NCBI GenBank assembly: GCA_038116745.1
Contig: JAYODW010000009.1
Location: forward strand, 48,574-112,573
Direction: 5' to 3'
Source: JAYODW01 sp038116745
GTDB lineage: Bacteria > Pseudomonadota > Gammaproteobacteria > Ga0077536
Length of the DNA: 64,000 nucleotides
Position numbers and translations under genes: made by a program. The notes under the pieces were generated by a model. It did not search any database. It had not been told where the DNA came from and saw only the letters and a list, made by a program, of their open reading frames with translations. Positions 17,319 through 26,041 of the stretch are shown in pieces; position 1 is the stretch's first letter; every line of letters starts with the position of its first letter.

Positions 17319-17915
17319 TCAAAGGCCCTGTTCGTCGGCGCGCTGCGCCATTTCCCAGGACCAGCGGATTTCCTCTTCTTTGAAAAAGAGACTCTTCCTG
17401 AAAGCCGCCGGCAGCTGACTGAGCAGGCGTTCAGTCAGGGTCTGCGCCGCGGCCATGGCTGTCGCGATGACGGTCCGTGAGACGCGCGGCAGGTCGAGAT
17501 AGTCGACGGACATGATGTACTGGTGTGCCAACAGCTCCAGCACGAGCTTTTCACGAGCGTGCTGCGCTGTTTCCGCGGGCAACGCTTCGATCGCCTCCAG
17601 CGCCCGGGTGAGGTAAAGCTCATATTCTTCAGCCGCAATCGCGGCTGGTTCGGGCAGGTCTGCGCGGACCATGGCGTCAAGCTCGGCCAGTTTTTCGCGC
17701 GCATAGCGCTCAATGGTTTGAACACATGCGACATCGCTGCAGAAAATCAGGCCGGCCTGCTCGGCGAGCCGGTCCAGCGCGTAGCCTGTCTGATCGGGCG
17801 TGCGCCCCGGTGGCGGCAGCCATTCGATGTCGGCAAAAGCATTGAGCAGCCCGTGACCCGCCCACGCGGGTGCCAATAAGAACAGGAGCGGCAGCAAGAG
17901 CAGGCGGCGTCGCAT
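17319..17915 (-). CDS. Periplasmic helical protein of unknown function
   Basis: The 198-residue protein has a basic start and hydrophobic signal peptide (MRRRLLLLPLLFLLAPAWA, cleavage before GHG). A mainly helical mature part follows, with two cysteines close together (FCSDVACVQTIERYAREKL near 55-73). EYELYLTRALEAIEALPAET and LLAHQYIMSVDYLDLPR segments follow. I recognise no named family. ATG 17915 overlaps the stop of the upstream lipoprotein gene (TGATG), so the two are coupled. It is the last gene of a four-gene operon with DUF1302 and DUF1329 proteins, which suggests a periplasmic helper role in envelope transport. Confidence 0.75.
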   Translation of the reverse strand: MRRRLLLLPLLFLLAPAWAGHGLLNAFADIEWLPPPGRTPDQTGYALDRLAEQAGLIFCSDVACVQTIERYAREKLAELDAMVRADLPEPAAIAAEEYELYLTRALEAIEALPAETAQHAREKLVLELLAHQYIMSVDYLDLPRVSRTVIATAMAAAQTLTERLLSQLPAAFRKSLFFKEEEIRWSWEMAQRADEQGL

Positions 17916-18919
17916 CAGGATGGGTCGTGCCCGTGAGGGTGAGCGGGCGAGACCATGGATTCGATGCGTGTCTCCATGCCTCCTGCGTAGTCGGCTATCT
18001 CGAGCATGAAATTGAACACCTGCGGTGATCCTGCGGGCGCGCACTGCAGAAACAGCGCATAGGTGCCTGCCGCGGGAAACACATGTCTGAACGGGATCCG
18101 CGGGCCGGGATAGGCCGGCTCCGCAGGCAGCGCCATCATGGCGAGCATCATGTCCGCATTGTGTGCAGCCCGCTCGGCGGGGTCGCTGCTCGGGTCATGC
18201 ATCGACGCCATCATTGCCGCCATAGCCGGGGTATAGCTGTGCGCGTGGCCGAAATGCGCCCCGTCAACGCGCCAGATGGCAACGTGCATTTCCGACCCCA
18301 GGATCAGTTCCAGGTCCTGCACCGGTTGCCCGCCACGGCTGAGCTCGAGCACCAGCTCGGCTTCGAAGCCCGCGACCGGTACCGCAGGCGACGAGCTGAG
18401 GCGGGCGTCAAAATCCCCGATCCGCTTCTGCCGAGACAGGTCGATGGTGACTCTGGGCGGCGGTGTTGGCTGGCCTACCTTGATTTCGAACTGCTTGAGC
18501 CAGCTGCGATCGCGGTAGGTAAATTCACTGACCATGCGGTAGCTGCCTGCCCTGGGGAATGTATAGGGAAAGCTGAACGTGGCCGCAGCCAGATCGTCTG
18601 CTGCGAGCGGTGCAAAATCTTCGTGATGGATATGCGCAAAGCTGCTGAAGTCGAGCGCGACGATGAAGTTATGCACAGCGCGCTCGTGCAGGATTCGAAG
18701 TCCCGTCAGCGGAGCGTTGTCCGCGCGACGGGTGAGAGAGGTCGAGAGCGTAGTCTGCTGCTGCGGGGCGACCGGTGCCGGACTGACGGATAGCATGGCC
18801 CGGTAGGGTCCGCCCGGTCGGCCTTCAAGCTGCAGCTCGTGGGGCTCGCTGCAAGCCTGGGTCAGCGCCGCGCCTATCAGCATAAGCGCGGGCATAAGCA
18901 CGGCGCGGCGTGTCCTGCT
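17915..18919 (-). CDS. His/Met-rich lipoprotein with Ig-like domains
   Basis: Translation from TTG 18919 gives about 334 residues with an n-region (SRTRR), a hydrophobic stretch and a lipobox ending ALTQAC, so it should be lipidated at Cys24. The mature part has two beta-sandwich-like regions. His/Met-rich segments (FAHIHHEDF, HFGHAHSY, MAAMMASMHDP, ADMMLAMMAL) and a C-terminal HPHGHDPS suggest binding of a soft metal such as copper. Each half ends in the pattern F-P-x-A-G-(T/S)-Y, as in FixH/YtkA-like and cupredoxin-like accessory domains. Start is uncertain: an ATG at 18895 is also possible, and the frame is open to 18991. It overlaps the next gene. Confidence 0.72.
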   Translation of the reverse strand, partial: SRTRRAVLMPALMLIGAALTQACSEPHELQLEGRPGGPYRAMLSVSPAPVAPQQQTTLSTSLTRRADNAPLTGLRILHERAVHNFIVALDFSSFAHIHHEDFAPLAADDLAAATFSFPYTFPRAGSYRMVSEFTYRDRSWLKQFEIKVGQPTPPPRVTIDLSRQKRIGDFDARLSSSPAVPVAGFEAELVLELSRGGQPVQDLELILGSEMHVAIWRVDGAHFGHAHSYTPAMAAMMASMHDPSSDPAERAAHNADMMLAMMALPAEPAYPGPRIPFRHVFPAAGTYALFLQCAPAGSPQVFNFMLEIADYAGGMETRIESMVSPAHPHGHDPS

Positions 18920-18926
18920 CAATGGC

Positions 18927-20273
18927 TCACTGCGGGGCGGCGCCCCCGCTGGTTTCGAAAACCAGCTGTCCGGCCTGCTCCTGCGCGTCATAGCGCGCCT
19001 GCACTTCCGGGGGCAGCGTCATATTGCGGTGCCCAGGAAATTTCTCCGGATACAGGTAGGGGCGTAGGTAGAACTGCTCGGGTGAGCCGATAACCGTCTG
19101 GCTTTTGAGTGGCTCGAACAACCACTGGCGGCGCATGAATTCGGCTGTGAACAGCATCGCTTTCTCTTCTTCGGTCCACTCGCGCAGCGTGTGGGCGTCG
19201 TGCTGGCTGTAGCCGACCAGATCGTGATCGACGTTCCAGTAGGTGGTCGCCATTGCCGAGTATCCAAAATCGCCGAGCGCGGGATTCTGTTTTTCAGCCA
19301 GGCGCTCCTCCACCATCATCAGGTGCCCGTCGGTCGCGTACTTTTCCCGGCGGAGGGGATAAAACGTGTTTTTCTCAAGCCACAGCACGAGGAATTTCTC
19401 GCTGTAATCGGGCAGCCAGTCGCTTTTCGCCGTGGCCTTAACGACCCAGCAATCAACGCCGCCATCGGCACGATAGTGCTCGAAATTTTCGCCCATCGGC
19501 TTGATGGCATTGCCCTGTCGCTCAACAAAGCCCTGGCCGGCGACGTTCAGCGTAATGGTGGGACGGGTCGGCGGAAACCGCAGCGTCTGGTAGATCACGT
19601 CGGTGCCTAGGAGTTCCCACTCGAACTCCCAGGGATCGCGGCCGATGACGTCGTCAAACGTCTGTGAATTGTCCGGGAAACGCTGGTCCCGACGCGGCTC
19701 GGGCTGGCGCCTTACCCGTCGCATCTGCGGGGAGTACACGAAGAAGTCCATCTTGGTGCGGTGTTCCATATCCGTCCGATTGGGGAGCCACAGCTGCTGC
19801 GCGCCCTCGTTCTCCGGAGGGAACACGTCGTACATGGTCCACTTGGTGTAGTTTTCGCCGGGCTTGGTGTCCTCGATATAGCCCAGCAGACCCGGGCGCC
19901 CACCGGTTGCGATGTAGCCGACCGACGCGCCCTGGTTGATGTAGCCGGAGCTGGTGACGACGCCGAAAACGTCAACCAGCGCGTATGACCAGCGCGAGAT
20001 GTGGACAAATTCCGCCGAGCGATAGCCCATCTCTTCGGCAGTAAAGGGCGCTTCAAAAGGGTAGGGCTCGGCAGGCATGTAGGCGATGGCACTGCTGCGC
20101 GGCGTGTCGCGAGCGGGGTCGAAAAGAGCCTTGTCCGTGTCGGCCATTTCCTCGACGCTACGCCAGCTGCGCTCTTCGGCGAGGGCGGCCGTGGCACACA
20201 GCAGAAGCCCTGTCGCCAGCGCACCGACGCGTGCATTCCGTCCGTGATTGCGCAGCAAAGCTCTAGAATTCAT
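18927..20273 (-). CDS. DUF1329 family outer-membrane-associated protein
   Basis: The 448-residue protein has a signal peptide (to about residue 32, ALAEE). The DUF1329 pattern is visible: WTMYDVFPPENEGAQQLW, RVRRQPEPRRDQRFPDNSQTFDDV, a WEFEWELLGTD segment and the closing NMTLPPEVQARYD. DUF1329 proteins have a LolB/LppX-like fold, are almost always encoded next to DUF1302 proteins and are suspected of carrying hydrophobic compounds or lipids across the periplasm. Its start overlaps the 3' end of the DUF1302 gene by 11 bases, a firm sign of coupling. Confidence 0.88.
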   Translation of the reverse strand: MNSRALLRNHGRNARVGALATGLLLCATAALAEERSWRSVEEMADTDKALFDPARDTPRSSAIAYMPAEPYPFEAPFTAEEMGYRSAEFVHISRWSYALVDVFGVVTSSGYINQGASVGYIATGGRPGLLGYIEDTKPGENYTKWTMYDVFPPENEGAQQLWLPNRTDMEHRTKMDFFVYSPQMRRVRRQPEPRRDQRFPDNSQTFDDVIGRDPWEFEWELLGTDVIYQTLRFPPTRPTITLNVAGQGFVERQGNAIKPMGENFEHYRADGGVDCWVVKATAKSDWLPDYSEKFLVLWLEKNTFYPLRREKYATDGHLMMVEERLAEKQNPALGDFGYSAMATTYWNVDHDLVGYSQHDAHTLREWTEEEKAMLFTAEFMRRQWLFEPLKSQTVIGSPEQFYLRPYLYPEKFPGHRNMTLPPEVQARYDAQEQAGQLVFETSGGAAPQ

Positions 20274-21810
20274 AACTCAGCTCCCAGCCGATGTTGTCCC
20301 ACTGATTGTACTGACCATAGACATCGGTGCTTGAGCCGGTGTCATAGCCTGTGTAGATCAGGGCGCCTTTAACAAATTGCGAGAACTTGTAGTTCATGCG
20401 TAGCTTGGATTTGAAACCGCCCCAGCCGGCATCCTGACCACTGATCATGGGGAAAGCCGTGAACTCCATCGTCAGACGGTCCCGCGAGAACGCAAAGGGA
20501 CGCGAAAAGTAGACCACCGGCAAGAACGTCCACTCGGCGCCGAAGCCGCCCCCGAAGCCAGGCCCCAGACCCTCCGTGTAATCGATAGTCTGGTACCAGG
20601 AGGGCTGGAAAATCAGCGTGGTGCGCGCGGGCAGCGCGAACTCGGCGGCGATTGCTGCGCGCAGAGTGTCCCGCTTGGTCGTGCCGTCAGTCTGTCTGCC
20701 GTTCAGAGCCTCAGCGCGTTTCTCGTAGTCAACGAAGCGGACGCCGTTGGTATACAGCGCCTCGATGCGGAACACCGCTGGCAGACTGCCGACAATCGGG
20801 ACATTCTGAAACGTCATGGCGTAGTCTGCGGTGACCCCCGCGTGATGTACGCGCTCATGGCGGCCCTGAAGCTGCAGCACGGTCTGGCCATTGTTCACCG
20901 TGGTGCCCAGCACACGTTCCACGGGATTCTTGTCCCACGCGTACATGTAGACGAAACCATAGGTCAGCGCGCCCGCGGAACGATCAACACGGATACCGTA
21001 CTGGTGATCATCGAAGTTCCCGGCTTCAGGCCTGACCGTCGGCAGGACCACATCGGTAGTGGTTGCCGGGATGAGGGGTGACGCCCAGGGTGAGCCTGGC
21101 AGCGGCTGCCGGTCATGTTCGAAGTCAAAAATGTACATCAGCTGGACGGTGTTCTGTCCGAGATGAAAGGTGGCATTCGCCATCCAGGTTGGCAGGCGAC
21201 GCCACTCATAATCTTCAACCTCAAGCTGCAGTGACTCGCGACGATCTATCGCATTGACGATGTCAATGAACCGGCCGTCCATCTTGCCCCAGGCGACCTG
21301 CTGCTTGCCGACCAGGAGATCGAATCCAGGGCGGCGCAGGCTGACATACAGCTCGCGCAGAACGCGCTCGCTGGTGTTGTAGAGCTCTGCTTCGCGGTCT
21401 ATGCGGTCGGCGTACAGACCCTGGGAGTCCTGCCACTCGTAAACGCCGTCATAGAGCATATGCGCCACGCCTTTAACATCGAGGCCCTCGGCAAGGTGGT
21501 AGTTGGTTTCAAGCTCGAACAGGTTCTGCATCTGAGCGAAGCGGAAGTCCTTGTCGCGTGTCCCGACGATGCCGTCATCATCCAGCATGATGTCGGTCCA
21601 GTTCCGGTAGAAACCCCGGAACGTGAGTCTGGGCACCGCGCGCTCGATCGGCTGGCGGATGTGTTTGCCGATCGGGTCGAATCCGGCCATCGCGCGGTCG
21701 AACTTTGAAAACATATCGCTGGTCGTGCCGGCATAGGCCGGACCTGTCAGTGTAGCGACCAGGCTCAGCACGAGCGCTGTCCGGAGCCTGGCTTGAAACG
21801 TCCTGTTCAT
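20263..21810 (-). CDS. DUF1302 family outer-membrane beta-barrel protein
   Basis: The 515-residue protein has a signal peptide (NRTFQARLRTALVLSLVATL, cleavage near AYAG). A long beta-rich region includes FRGFYRNWTDIMLDDDG, LRELYVSLRRPGFDLLVGKQQVAWGK near 135 and the terminal aromatic-F signal (WDNIGWELSYEF). The LLVGKQQVAWGKMDGRF motif is typical of DUF1302 proteins, which resemble porin-like barrels and are paired with DUF1329. It is the first gene of the operon. Upstream is an unusually AT-rich region that should contain its promoter. Substrate is unknown; relatives sit next to hydrophobic-compound catabolic genes. Confidence 0.88.
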   Translation of the reverse strand: MNRTFQARLRTALVLSLVATLTGPAYAGTTSDMFSKFDRAMAGFDPIGKHIRQPIERAVPRLTFRGFYRNWTDIMLDDDGIVGTRDKDFRFAQMQNLFELETNYHLAEGLDVKGVAHMLYDGVYEWQDSQGLYADRIDREAELYNTSERVLRELYVSLRRPGFDLLVGKQQVAWGKMDGRFIDIVNAIDRRESLQLEVEDYEWRRLPTWMANATFHLGQNTVQLMYIFDFEHDRQPLPGSPWASPLIPATTTDVVLPTVRPEAGNFDDHQYGIRVDRSAGALTYGFVYMYAWDKNPVERVLGTTVNNGQTVLQLQGRHERVHHAGVTADYAMTFQNVPIVGSLPAVFRIEALYTNGVRFVDYEKRAEALNGRQTDGTTKRDTLRAAIAAEFALPARTTLIFQPSWYQTIDYTEGLGPGFGGGFGAEWTFLPVVYFSRPFAFSRDRLTMEFTAFPMISGQDAGWGGFKSKLRMNYKFSQFVKGALIYTGYDTGSSTDVYGQYNQWDNIGWELSYEF

Positions 21811-21860
21811 CTCATTATCTCCCCGGAGGCCGCTTGCGAGCGCGCGCGGACGGTGGGCCG

Positions 21861-21940
21861 ATTTATCTAATAAAATTGTTTATAAATAATCAATAAAATT
21901 CTGCAAATAATAATAAAACAAAACTTAATGTAATTTCTAG
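21861..21940. promoter_or_regulatory. AT-rich divergent promoter region
   Basis: About 69 of these 80 bases are A or T, in a window otherwise about 60-65 % GC. It lies between the divergent DUF1302 gene (start 21810) and acetoacetyl-CoA synthetase gene (start 22056). It contains several possible -10 hexamers (TATAAA, TAATAA) on both strands and A-tracts that could act as UP elements or bind a nucleoid protein. No clean operator palindrome is visible. Confidence 0.5.
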
Positions 21941-21993
21941 ATCTGGATTGTGAGGACGATTTGTCCCGCTGCCCTGTCCGGATCCGGCGCTGC

Positions 21994-22005
21994 TATACTC
22001 GCGCG
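21994..22005 (+). promoter_or_regulatory. Possible -10 box (TATACT) with GC discriminator
   Basis: TATACT followed directly by CGCGCG lies 62 bases before the acetoacetyl-CoA synthetase start. The hexamer is one base from TATAAT. No good -35 box is found at 16-18 bases, so it may need an activator. Confidence 0.3.
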
Positions 22006-22055
22006 CCGCTACCGGCGTCATCAGGACGCTTTGCTGACCACCTGGAGGGTTCATC

Positions 22056-24041
22056 ATGCTGCAAGAGGGCGACTTGCTCTGGACGCCTGGTCAGGCGCGG
22101 ACAGATGCCGCGGAGATCACCCGTTTCATGCGCTGGCTCGGTGAAAGTCGCGGGGTTAAGGTCGCCAGCTACGATGAGCTCTACCGCTGGTCTGTCGAGC
22201 GGCTGGAGGACTTCTGGGCTGCGGTATGGGATTTCTATGAGATCCAGTCGACGGCTCCCTACGCCGAGGTGCTGGACCGACACGTGATGCCCGGCGCGCG
22301 CTGGTTCAGTGGGGCGCGGCTGAATTTTGCCGAGCACGTTCTGCGTCGCGGACAGCCAGGCGAGATCGCCATGTATTTCGCGGCTGAAGGTCGGGCGCTG
22401 GAAACGCTGACCTGGGACGCCTTGCGCGAGGAGGTGCGTCGCCTGGCGAACGCAATGAGGGCACGCGGGCTGGGGCCGGGAGATCGGGTGGTCGCGTTCA
22501 TGCCGAACATCCCGCAGACCATGATTGCCTGTCTGGCGGCGACCTCCATCGGCGCCGTGTGGTCAAGCTGTTCCACGGATTTCGGTGCGGCCAGCGTGCT
22601 CGACCGTTTTCAGCAGATTGAACCCAAGGCCCTGTTCACGGTTGACGGCTATCGCTACGGCGGCAAGCCTTTCGATCGGCGTGAAGAAGCCCGCCGCATC
22701 ATTGATGCGCTGCCTACCCTGGAGCACGTTTTCTTCTGCCCATACCTCGACGAGGCTGCCGCAGCGCCGGTCGGCCACGCCGAAAGCTGGCATACGCTGA
22801 CCCAGAACGATGCGGGTGGTCCGTTAACGTTTGAACAGGTCGATTTTGACCATCCGCTGTGGGTCGTCTATTCCTCCGGCACAACCGGACTGCCTAAGGC
22901 CATCGTTCACGGGCACGGCGGGATCGTGCTGGAACAGACCAAGGCGCTCAGCCTGCACATGAACCTCCGTCCCGGCGCGCGCATGTTTTTCTACACGACC
23001 TCCGGCTGGATTATGTGGAACATCCTCATGTCGTCGATGCTGGTCGGTGCGTCGCCGGTGATTTACGACGGCCATCCGGCAGCGCCGGATGTCGATGTGC
23101 TGTGGCGGCTGGCCGCCGAAAGCGGCGCCACGCAGTTCGGCGCCAGTCCGACCTACGTCAGCATGATGCAGAAAGAGGGTATCGTGCCGCGGGAGCGCTA
23201 CGACCTTTCCGCCATCGAAGGAGTTCTGCTGACCGGGTCGCCGGCGACGCCCGAGGCGATGTCCTGGCTGTACGAGAACGTTAATGCCGACCTCTGGGTC
23301 ACCTCGCAGAGCGGCGGTACCGATGTGGCCAGCGGGTTTGTCAGCGGCAGCTGTATCCTTCCGGTCTACGCGGGGGAGATCCAGGCCCGCGCGCTCGCGG
23401 TTGACGTCCGCGCGCTGGATGATGCGGGCGAACCGCTGGTCGGCGAGGTCGGAGAGCTGGTCGTCGCTCAGCCCATGCCCTCCATGCCGCTGTATTTCTG
23501 GAACGACCCGGACAATCGGCGTTATCTCGAATCGTATTTCGAAGTGTTCCCCGGCCAGTGGCGGCATGGCGATTTTTTTGAGGTAAACGAGCGGGGTGGC
23601 TGCTTTATCAAGGGGCGTTCTGATTCCACTCTGAACCGCTACGGCGTCCGCATCGGCACGGCGGAGATTTATCGGTGCGTCGAAGGGCTTGAAGAGATCG
23701 ACGACGCGCTGGTGGTGAATCTCGATCTGCCGGGTGGTCGGTTCTTCATGCCCATGTTCGTCATGCTCGCCGCCGGCGTCGTGCTGGATGACGCATTGAT
23801 CGCGAAAATGGCTGCGGCGCTGCGCGAGCAGTGCTCACCGCGCCATGTGCCTGACAAGGTCTATGCGGTAAACGCTATTCCCTACACGCTCACGGGTAAG
23901 AAGCTTGAAGTGCCGGTGCGTAAGATCCTGATGGGTTTCGATATTGAGAAAGCAGTCAGCCGCGATGCCATGCAGAATCCGGAGTCGATCGAGTACTTCA
24001 TCGAGTTTGCCGAGGCGCAGACAGACTACACGCGCGCTTGA
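22056..24041 (+). CDS. aacS: Acetoacetate-CoA ligase (acetoacetyl-CoA synthetase)
   Basis: The 661-residue ANL-superfamily ligase has the acetoacetyl-CoA synthetase start (LWTPGQARTDAAEITRFMRW, then DELYRWSVERLEDFWAAVWDF). YSSGTTGLPKAIVHGHGG near 271 is the P-loop, followed by TTSGWIMWNIL, SQSGGTDVASGFVSG, and the hinge region FIKGRSDSTLNRYGVRIGTAEIY. The catalytic lysine is in TLTGKKLEVPVRK near 610. Length matches the family (about 650). It converts acetoacetate, ATP and CoA to acetoacetyl-CoA. ATG 22056 has GGAGG about eight bases upstream. It appears to be a single-gene unit, with a 144-base gap to the next gene. Confidence 0.9.
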   Translation: MLQEGDLLWTPGQARTDAAEITRFMRWLGESRGVKVASYDELYRWSVERLEDFWAAVWDFYEIQSTAPYAEVLDRHVMPGARWFSGARLNFAEHVLRRGQPGEIAMYFAAEGRALETLTWDALREEVRRLANAMRARGLGPGDRVVAFMPNIPQTMIACLAATSIGAVWSSCSTDFGAASVLDRFQQIEPKALFTVDGYRYGGKPFDRREEARRIIDALPTLEHVFFCPYLDEAAAAPVGHAESWHTLTQNDAGGPLTFEQVDFDHPLWVVYSSGTTGLPKAIVHGHGGIVLEQTKALSLHMNLRPGARMFFYTTSGWIMWNILMSSMLVGASPVIYDGHPAAPDVDVLWRLAAESGATQFGASPTYVSMMQKEGIVPRERYDLSAIEGVLLTGSPATPEAMSWLYENVNADLWVTSQSGGTDVASGFVSGSCILPVYAGEIQARALAVDVRALDDAGEPLVGEVGELVVAQPMPSMPLYFWNDPDNRRYLESYFEVFPGQWRHGDFFEVNERGGCFIKGRSDSTLNRYGVRIGTAEIYRCVEGLEEIDDALVVNLDLPGGRFFMPMFVMLAAGVVLDDALIAKMAAALREQCSPRHVPDKVYAVNAIPYTLTGKKLEVPVRKILMGFDIEKAVSRDAMQNPESIEYFIEFAEAQTDYTRA

Positions 24042-24185
24042 GGCGGCAGTGCTGGCGGCCGCCCTGCCCCTGGCTCGCGCTGCGTGTTCGCGAGATGTGG
24101 GGTCGCTTGCCGGGCGGTTTTCCTTGGTCCGATGCTTTAGGCAGAATTGCACGCTGAACTTAGCTTTACCTGAGGGGAAAACCGA

Positions 24186-24836
24186 ATGAGCCTTTACGAA
24201 GACAGTCATCGCGCGCTGCACAAACAGTTCGACAGCGAACGGATCGCAAGCCTGCTTGAGACCCTGGATGCTGATGCCATTCCGGATGATCACAAGGCGT
24301 TCATCGAGTCGCGGGATATGTTCTGGCTCGCGACGGTGGACTCTGAGGGCCGGCCGCAGTGCCAGTACAAGGGCGGCGCGCCGGGCTTCGTGCGGGTACT
24401 CGATCCTAAGACCCTGGTGTTTCCGAGCTACGACGGCAATGGCCGCTATCACTCCATGGGCAACATCAGCGCGACCTCTCAGATCGGCATGCTGTTCCTC
24501 GATTTTGAGGTCCCGAACCGGCTGCGCCTGCAGGGCGAGGCGTCGGTGAGCGCGGATGATCCGCTGCTTGCCGAATACAAGGATGCAGAGCTCATCGTCC
24601 GGGTCAACGTGACCCACGTGATCATCAACTGCCCGCGGTACATCCACAAAATGCGGCGGATTGAGCAGTCGGGGGCCGTACCCGCAGCCGATCGTGATAC
24701 GCCGTTTGCGCAGTGGAAACGCATTGATGTGGTGCAGGAAGCGCTGCCTTCCAAAGACCAGGGACGAGCGGCGACAGAGGGCGGCACCATGACCATGGAA
24801 GAGTGGGCGGAGAACGTCGCCAAAGGCAACGGCTGA
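24186..24836 (+). CDS. Pyridoxamine 5'-phosphate oxidase-like FMN-binding split-barrel protein
   Basis: The 216-residue protein has the split-barrel pattern of the PNPOx-like family. FWLATVDSEGRPQCQYKGG near 49-67, LVFPSYDGNGRYHSMGNIS near 80-100, IGMLFLDFE and RLRLQGEASV are the flavin-contacting strands. CPRYIHKM near 153 is a typical late motif. Members bind FMN or F420 and reduce or oxidise small molecules; this one's substrate is unknown. The ATG has GAGGGGAAAACCG upstream. It is followed by two strong intergenic hairpins, so it is probably monocistronic. Confidence 0.85.
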   Translation: MSLYEDSHRALHKQFDSERIASLLETLDADAIPDDHKAFIESRDMFWLATVDSEGRPQCQYKGGAPGFVRVLDPKTLVFPSYDGNGRYHSMGNISATSQIGMLFLDFEVPNRLRLQGEASVSADDPLLAEYKDAELIVRVNVTHVIINCPRYIHKMRRIEQSGAVPAADRDTPFAQWKRIDVVQEALPSKDQGRAATEGGTMTMEEWAENVAKGNG

Positions 24837-24856
24837 GGTCCAACAGAGGCGACGGC

Positions 24857-24941
24857 TGGGCGGTAACTTGCCGCCCACCTCGCGGTTCACGCGGACTGGA
24901 CGAAGGAAGCCCCGGCAGGTGGTCTGACCGCCTGGGCTTCC
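24857..24941. terminator. Two intergenic hairpins, terminator-like
   Basis: TGGGCGG/CCGCCCA (24857-24877) is a seven-base-pair stem with a seven-base loop. A longer hairpin at 24905-24941 has GGAAGCCC/GGGCTTCC as its outer stem and AGGTGGT/ACCGCCT (one wobble) inside, around a CTG loop. They fill the 262-base gap between the PNPOx-like and DUF7064-like genes. Neither has a T-tract, so they may be Rho-assisted 3' ends or other structured RNA. Confidence 0.4.
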
Positions 24942-25098
24942 CGGTCTCGCGGAGGGGACCGACCGTACGCCAGGCCACCTGCCTCTCGCGGCAAAGCCTG
25001 AGCGCTTCACCACATGCGAATGTTGACCGCTAATCCCTCTGCGCTGAAACGGAAAAATCGCCCGCGGGCGAACGGTTGGAACTTCTCGGGAGAGTGTC

Positions 25099-26037
25099 AT
25101 GAACGCAGCTGCCTTCACTGAGCGTGACGATCGCTTTCATTTCGACATCATGGATGACGACTGGTGGGCGACTGAAACCGCCTGGTTTTCGTTTCATCAT
25201 CCTGGCCGGCGCCTCGGGGGATGGTTCTACACCATGGTGCGGCCCAACATCGGTACGGTGGCCGGCGGCGCATGGGTCTGGGACGACAGCGCACATCTGC
25301 CCTGGGAAGTGCTCTATTCAGCGAATTACTCCGCGCTTGAACTGGATCGCGGCCAGGATCTGGACGATTGCCAGCTACCGACAGGTGTCGGCATCAAGGT
25401 GCTTGAGCCGACGCACCGCTACGCACTGACCTACGACGACGCGGAGCGGTTCAGCGCCGACCTCGAATTTACCGGCGTGATGCCCCCTGAGCCGCTGGCA
25501 GCCGTGGGGTCGACTTTCGGCAGTGCTCATCATTTTGATCAGTTCGGGCGGGTAACCGGTGAGCTGGTCATCCATGGCGAGCGGCTTGAGATTGACTGCA
25601 TCGGTATGCGTGACCGCACCTGGGGGCGGCGCCCCGAAGACCGCCCGCGCCAGGCCGCTTACGTCACAGGTGCCGCAGATCCGGAGCACGGTTTCCTTGC
25701 GGTCACTAATACGCGTGATGGACGTGATGTCATTGCCTACGGTTTCCTGCGCCGGGCCGGCGTGACGCGCGGCCTGGCCGAGGGCGAACGGCGCGTCGAG
25801 CGCAATGGAGAAAACGGCTGGGTGGAACGGATCACGATTGAGGGCCGCGACGTGGACGGCAACGCCTTTCTTGCGCGCGGTGAGGTAGTCAGTCGGATTG
25901 TCATCAATCGCCATACGTTCATCGACATCAACGGGCTGGTGCGCTGGGAGCTGAACGGGGTGGAGGCCTGGGGCGAGGATCAGGATATGTGGCCGGTGCA
26001 TCGGTTCGCGCGCCGGCAGCGCGGTGTCCGAGGCTGA
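25099..26037 (+). CDS. DUF7064/DUF7065-like (lipocalin/AttH-like) protein
   Basis: The 312-residue soluble protein starts with FTERDDRFHFDIMDDDWWATETAWFSF. GWFYTMVRPNIGTVAGGAWVWD near 45, HHFDQFGRVTGELVIHGERLEIDCIGMRDRTWGRRP near 140-175 and YGFLRRAG near 215 follow. The GMRDRTWG motif is characteristic of the two-lobed AttH/hydratase-like beta-barrel families found beside acyl-CoA ligases and phosphotransferases. Function is unknown, but relatives bind hydrophobic ligands such as terpenoids or steroids. ATG 25099 has GGGAGAG upstream. The stop nearly overlaps the ligase gene that follows. Confidence 0.75.
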   Translation: MNAAAFTERDDRFHFDIMDDDWWATETAWFSFHHPGRRLGGWFYTMVRPNIGTVAGGAWVWDDSAHLPWEVLYSANYSALELDRGQDLDDCQLPTGVGIKVLEPTHRYALTYDDAERFSADLEFTGVMPPEPLAAVGSTFGSAHHFDQFGRVTGELVIHGERLEIDCIGMRDRTWGRRPEDRPRQAAYVTGAADPEHGFLAVTNTRDGRDVIAYGFLRRAGVTRGLAEGERRVERNGENGWVERITIEGRDVDGNAFLARGEVVSRIVINRHTFIDINGLVRWELNGVEAWGEDQDMWPVHRFARRQRGVRG

Positions 26038-26041
26038 GCTC

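Noticed and set aside
23835..25118. 427-residue minus-strand open frame
   Set aside because: Covers the end of aacS and the whole PNPOx-like gene in antisense and has no domain of its own.
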